Origin: Cristatella mucedo
Lineage: Eukaryota; Bryozoa; Phylactolaemata; Cristatellidae
Assembly (NCBI GenBank): GCA_009760855.2
Contig: WPIO01000088.1
Coordinates: 1,337,501-1,399,500, forward strand
Direction of reading: 5' to 3'
DNA: 62,000 bases
In this document: positions 58,575 to 62,000 of the stretch, piece by piece
Layout of the letters: each line of letters starts with the position of its first letter
How positions within the stretch are numbered: position 1 is the stretch's first letter
Notes under the pieces: generated by a model
What the model saw: only the letters and a program-made list of their open reading frames with translations
Told to the model about the DNA's origin: nothing
The model's database searches: none
Made by a program: the position numbers and the translations under genes

Positions 58575-61316
58575 GTACTGGTGTTCTTGACTCGTCGCTC
58601 ATTTCTTGACTGTGTAGATAATTTTTGTTTCATCCTTCACATTAATCATACCACCCAAGTCGGTGGCCATATTCTAGATCTCGTGATTACTAAAGATGTC
58701 TTCCCCGATGACCTTGTGGTGTGCCTGCTGACCCTCTCGGATCATTATTCGGTCTCGTTTACAGTTCCTGCTCCTTGTATGTATAATGTCGAACTTGTCC
58801 AGCGACATAACTTAAAAAGCATTGACATAGACAAGTTTTTGAAATCTGCTTGTGGTGCAGGTCTTCTTGATCTGCACCCAGACTCGACCGACAGCCTCGA
58901 TACCCTCACTGATGCTATGAACGTGACACTCAGGAGTGCTCTTGACAAGCATGCTCCCGTTCGCTCTATCCGTGTACAGAGTCGTGGAGATTCCTTTCAA
59001 TTTACAAAAAACTTCAAAAGATGCGCCGTGTTAAGCAAAGGCTTGAGCGTCGTTTCAAGAAATCGGGGTCTGGTGCAGATCTAGTCAATTTCAAAGACTT
59101 CCTTCGACTTTACACCCGGAAGACTAAGCAAATCAGGGCTTCTTTTTTCACTCGAAAACTAAATTCCTGCAGTCGGACCCAAAGCAGATTTACGAGACAG
59201 TGAAAGATTTACTAGCTAATGCTGAGAGGTCAGACTCCTCAAATATTAACGGCTCAGCCGAAAGTTTTCATCATTTACTGAAAACATTGTGCACATTCGT
59301 GCCTCCATAAAGCCCCCTCTGATTAAAGCAATTGTGGAATCACAACCTGTGACCTTCCTTAAAAGGTTTTCCGAGGTTTCTGCATGCGATGTGTCTACCT
59401 TAATAAGGTCTAGTAAAAAGAGCTCGTCTCCTGAAGACCCTATACCAACTTAACCCTGCCATACACGAGATTTTAAATGCTTCTTTGGGAAAAGGGGTCA
59501 TCCCCAAGTCCTTCAAATCGGCAATCGTTAGAACCATACTTAAAAAGCCTGGATTAGATATAGAGGTCCTTGCAAACTATTGCCCAGTTTCCCTTCTTAC
59601 TTTCTTTTCAAAAATTCTTGAAAAAATTGTCGCTAAGCAGCTGATTTCGCATATTGAAAATAACGGAATGTCAGAGACATTTCAATCAGGGTTCAAGGGG
59701 CAGCACTCCGCTGAAACTGCTCTCCTCCGTGTTAACAATGACATTTTACGTGACAACGATGATGGGAATGTCACTGTCCTAGCTCTGCTAGATCCATCAG
59801 CTGCCTTCGACACCATTGTTCAAGATGTTCTACTTGAACCATTGAGAACAACGATTGGTCTGGCAGACGAAGCACTGGCGTGGTTTAAATCGTACTTATC
59901 TGATCGTGTTCAATCCCTGTCATGTGGGGGTCAGGTCTCAAACATGAGCCGGGTCTCCTGTGGAGTCCCTCAAGGGTCAGTCTTCGGTCCCTCGCTGTTC
60001 TCCATTTATACTCAACCTCTGGGAAAAGTGATTAAGGCTCATGGAATAGGGTATAAATAAATAAATACCAGCTGATTTAACAGCCTCTTTTTGTATAGCG
60101 ACAGAAGAGCCTTTACGGCTATCACCACCGCTTGCAGTGGCAATACATGATTGCCCACCACAGTATTCGAACCCGCGACATCGGCCCCGAGGTCATGAAA
60201 AGCAGCCACCTTACCTAGTGAGCCATCACGGCTCACCATATCACGTAGGCTGACGATACTCAGCTGTATTTGTCATTCAAACCGTCGGAATCTACTGCAG
60301 CAACTGCTAAACTGAATGCTTGCCTTGCCTACATTCGATCCTGGATGTCGAAAAACTTCTTGAAACTAGATGACTATAAAACCGAACTGCTGCTCGTAGG
60401 ACGCCCTAAGCGTTTGGCTAGATTAGAAGGCTTTACTGTTTTAATAGGCGATGCTGTTGTGGGACCATCACCTCGTGCTCGAAATTTAGGTGTCGTTTTC
60501 GACAGCTGTCTAAATTTTAAAAGCATTCAGAAGACTGCTTCTAAAGCTAGCCATCACGTTCGATCCATATCTAAGATTAGGATCTGTCTTCCATGGTCGC
60601 TTGCAAAACATTTAACTAGCTCCTTAGTTTCGTCTCGGCTTGATTTTGGTAATTCCCTTTTGGCTGGCCTACCAAAGAACGCAACTTGGCCACTGCAGCT
60701 GGCAACGAATATGGCTGTAAGGCTAGTCTTCAAGTCCCAGAAATTTGACCACGTGTCTCCTTTGCTGAAAGAGCTAGGATGGATGCCGGTTGAGCAACGA
60801 ATACAGGGCAAAGTTCTTACGCTGACCCACGAGGCCCGCCACGGCTTGGCTCCTTCATACCTAGCTGAATAGCTGCACCAGTTTCAGCCTCCTCGTGCCC
60901 TCAGGTCCATTATGGACAATAAATTAGCTGTTCCATTCCTCTGCTTAAGGGCCATTGGCGGCAGAAGCTTGAGCTCTGCAGGTCCTAGACTGTGGAACTC
61001 GCTTCCACACTTCTTACGCAACGGCATGTGCTCTCCTGCTGTTCCATGCCAACTCGTCAGACCAGCCTCATCCCGAGCGGCAGCAGTTATGGTAGCATCA
61101 CTATCCCAGTCCTGCTTGATCTCTCAACTGCATTGACGGAATTGATCAAAATATCCTACTTGAACGACTAAGAACAACGATCGGTCTGCTAGACTTCGGT
61201 GGCTCGAATCGCACTCGTCCGATCGTCTTCAATTCGTGTCGACGCTACGATGTCTACCCTCCTGCTGCTGACTGTGGCACATCCTTTCCGGCCGTTCTGA
61301 GCTGCCACGTGCGTGC
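58575..61316 (+). pseudogene. LINE family B, longest copy: EN end, RT and C-terminal region
   Basis: Order on +: the C-terminal part of the APE-like endonuclease ('QVGGHILDLVITKDVF' and the SDH motif in 'LTLSDHYSVSFTV', 58650-58760); linker; RT ('SLLTFFSKILEKIVAKQLIS', 'LLDPSAAFDTIVQDVLLEPL', 'CGVPQGSVFGPSLFSIYTQP'). The frame stops at 60058 where SINE S1 is inserted, and continues from about 60252 with 'ADDTQLYLSFKPSES', then 'PSPRARNLGVVFDSCLNF' and 'KVLTLTHEARHGLAPSYLAE'. Block A reads LLDPSAAFD. After 61080 the sequence is rearranged, with a short repeat of RT text ('LLERLRTTIGL') near 61150. It lies in ACTR10 intron 6. It once encoded a self-mobilising non-LTR retrotransposon protein; it is now dead. 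Confidence 0.92.
60053..60240 (-). mobile_element. tRNA-derived SINE, family S1, best copy, inside LINE B
   Basis: The minus strand begins 'tgagccgtgatggctcacta' and carries an A-box-like 'tggctcactagg' and a B-box 'gggttcgaatac' about 45 bases later, the Pol III promoter layout of tRNA-derived SINEs. The body has 'tattgccactgcaagcggtg' and 'ggctgttaaatcagctgg', and a (TTTA)n tail at the left. It interrupts the LINE just before its YADD codons; only a very short target-site duplication, if any, is visible. Confidence 0.88.
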
Positions 61317-61530
61317 CACGTCACTTCCTCTTCGACTGCTCTCCTGTTTCAGCCTATTCCTCTCGAGTTCTCGTTGTTACGAGAGATGAAGTATGTCTGC
61401 TACCGCATGGGCTGCTGCCGCATGCTTAAAGCCGCTGAGCGGCTTTAAGCACGCATGCTTCATCTCTCGTAACAATGAGAACTCGAGAGGAATAGGCTGA
61501 ATCAGGAGAGCAGTCGAAGGGGAAGTGACG
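61317..61530. repeat. ~214-bp palindrome (inverted duplication of LINE B 3' end)
   Basis: Arms of about 75 bases (61317-61392 and 61454-61530) are near-perfect reverse complements; both carry 'cctctcgagttctcgttgtt' or its complement. The centre contains a perfect smaller palindrome, 'gcttaaagccgct' / 'agcggctttaagc' (about 61424-61450). The left arm aligns with LINE B sequence before its 3' end, and the ordinary LINE B end resumes after the right arm ('gtgcataacacccacgtg'). It can extrude as a cruciform. Confidence 0.85.
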
Positions 61531-61766
61531 TTTGTCCTCTATGGAAAGCTCTCGTGCATAACACCCACGTGAGTTTTGTGGCGTTGCAGACTGAGAGGAA
61601 TTAGCCTCTGTAATCGGCTGCCACCTAGGGCAAGGTCAAGGTTTGCCTCTTTCCGTGGCCACTTCCCTTCCTGCTTTTCCGTGGTAAGGGACAAGCAGTG
61701 TCATCTGCATCACCTGCAAAAGACGACAAGGTTCTTTAATCGCCACATTTCCAGCGTGCCTCTCGA

Positions 61767-61813
<47 letters not shown>

Positions 61814-62000
61814 CGTCTGAGAAGCTTTTGCTATTTATTGTCCTGTAACTGACGTGAGCAGCGACAAACTCGATCTGACAGCAGCGTCGCGGATTCGACT
61901 CAGTTGCCATGGCAATGCTCTATCATTTGATGGTCTGATATCTGATGATCTTTGACCGCCTCGGGGCGAGTCAGCGCGAGGTTGATGGATGTCCTCTCGG
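61531..62000. other. end of LINE B, then (GT)n; no gene
   Basis: The LINE B 3' end fades at about 61595. A segment at 61600-61680 weakly resembles SINE S2 ('cggctgccacctaggg'). (GT)21 lies at 61771-61812. Nothing is recognised after that. Confidence 0.55.

Noticed and set aside
60053-60240. A functional tRNA gene
   Set aside because: A- and B-box-like motifs are present, but the sequence does not fold as a full tRNA and has a SINE body and tail with collinear copies elsewhere.

Overview
This is a repeat-laden nuclear window from an animal, probably an invertebrate (I cannot place it more precisely). The evidence is an intron-split actin-related-protein gene, several L2/CR1-type LINEs with APE-endonuclease and reverse-transcriptase remnants, tRNA-derived SINEs, long microsatellites and satellites, and CpG-rich islands. 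Most long open frames here are low-complexity translations of (CT)n, (CA)n or (CCG)n and are not genes.

Layout. 0-17 kb: mostly repeats. There is a ~165-bp satellite with a five-monomer higher-order period (1.7-4.1 kb), LINE fragments of two families (A and B) at 4.9-10.8 kb, and a degenerate GT-rich satellite (12.0-16.8 kb). 17-32 kb: long polypyrimidine tracts (17.2-17.9 and 23.4-25.6 kb), SINE copies, tandem repeats, and a CpG-rich (CCG)n island at 28.3-29.6 kb holding one possible exon. 32-44 kb: more LINE copies, a CpG-rich island (40.0-42.1 kb) with a possible Arg/Ser-rich small protein, and the best LINE A copy (42.4-44.25 kb).

44.9-53.15 kb: a sharply AT-rich, compactly coded block unlike its surroundings. 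It has three tandem fibre-like genes on +, then on - several small genes, a ~2-kb acidic-repeat coding array, and the N-terminal half of a Polinton/Maverick/adintovirus-type protein-primed DNA polymerase B. I read it as a decayed integrated virus-like element. Eight of its ten in-frame stop codons are TGA, and none of its eight apparent true terminators is TGA. This suggests (does not prove) that its ancestor read UGA as an amino acid, most simply tryptophan. Three frames also break at runs of exactly six A, each repaired by one extra A or a -1 slip.

53.66-57.81 kb: the first six coding exons of ACTR10 (Arp10/Arp11, dynactin pointed-end complex) on +. All splice phases agree, and intron 5 looks like a U12-type AT-AC intron. 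Intron 1 holds LINE A copies. Downstream, a LINE B copy (58.6-61.3 kb) is split at its catalytic motif by a SINE and ends in a ~214-bp palindrome. The start of ACTR10 lies only ~0.5 kb from the right end of the virus-like block.
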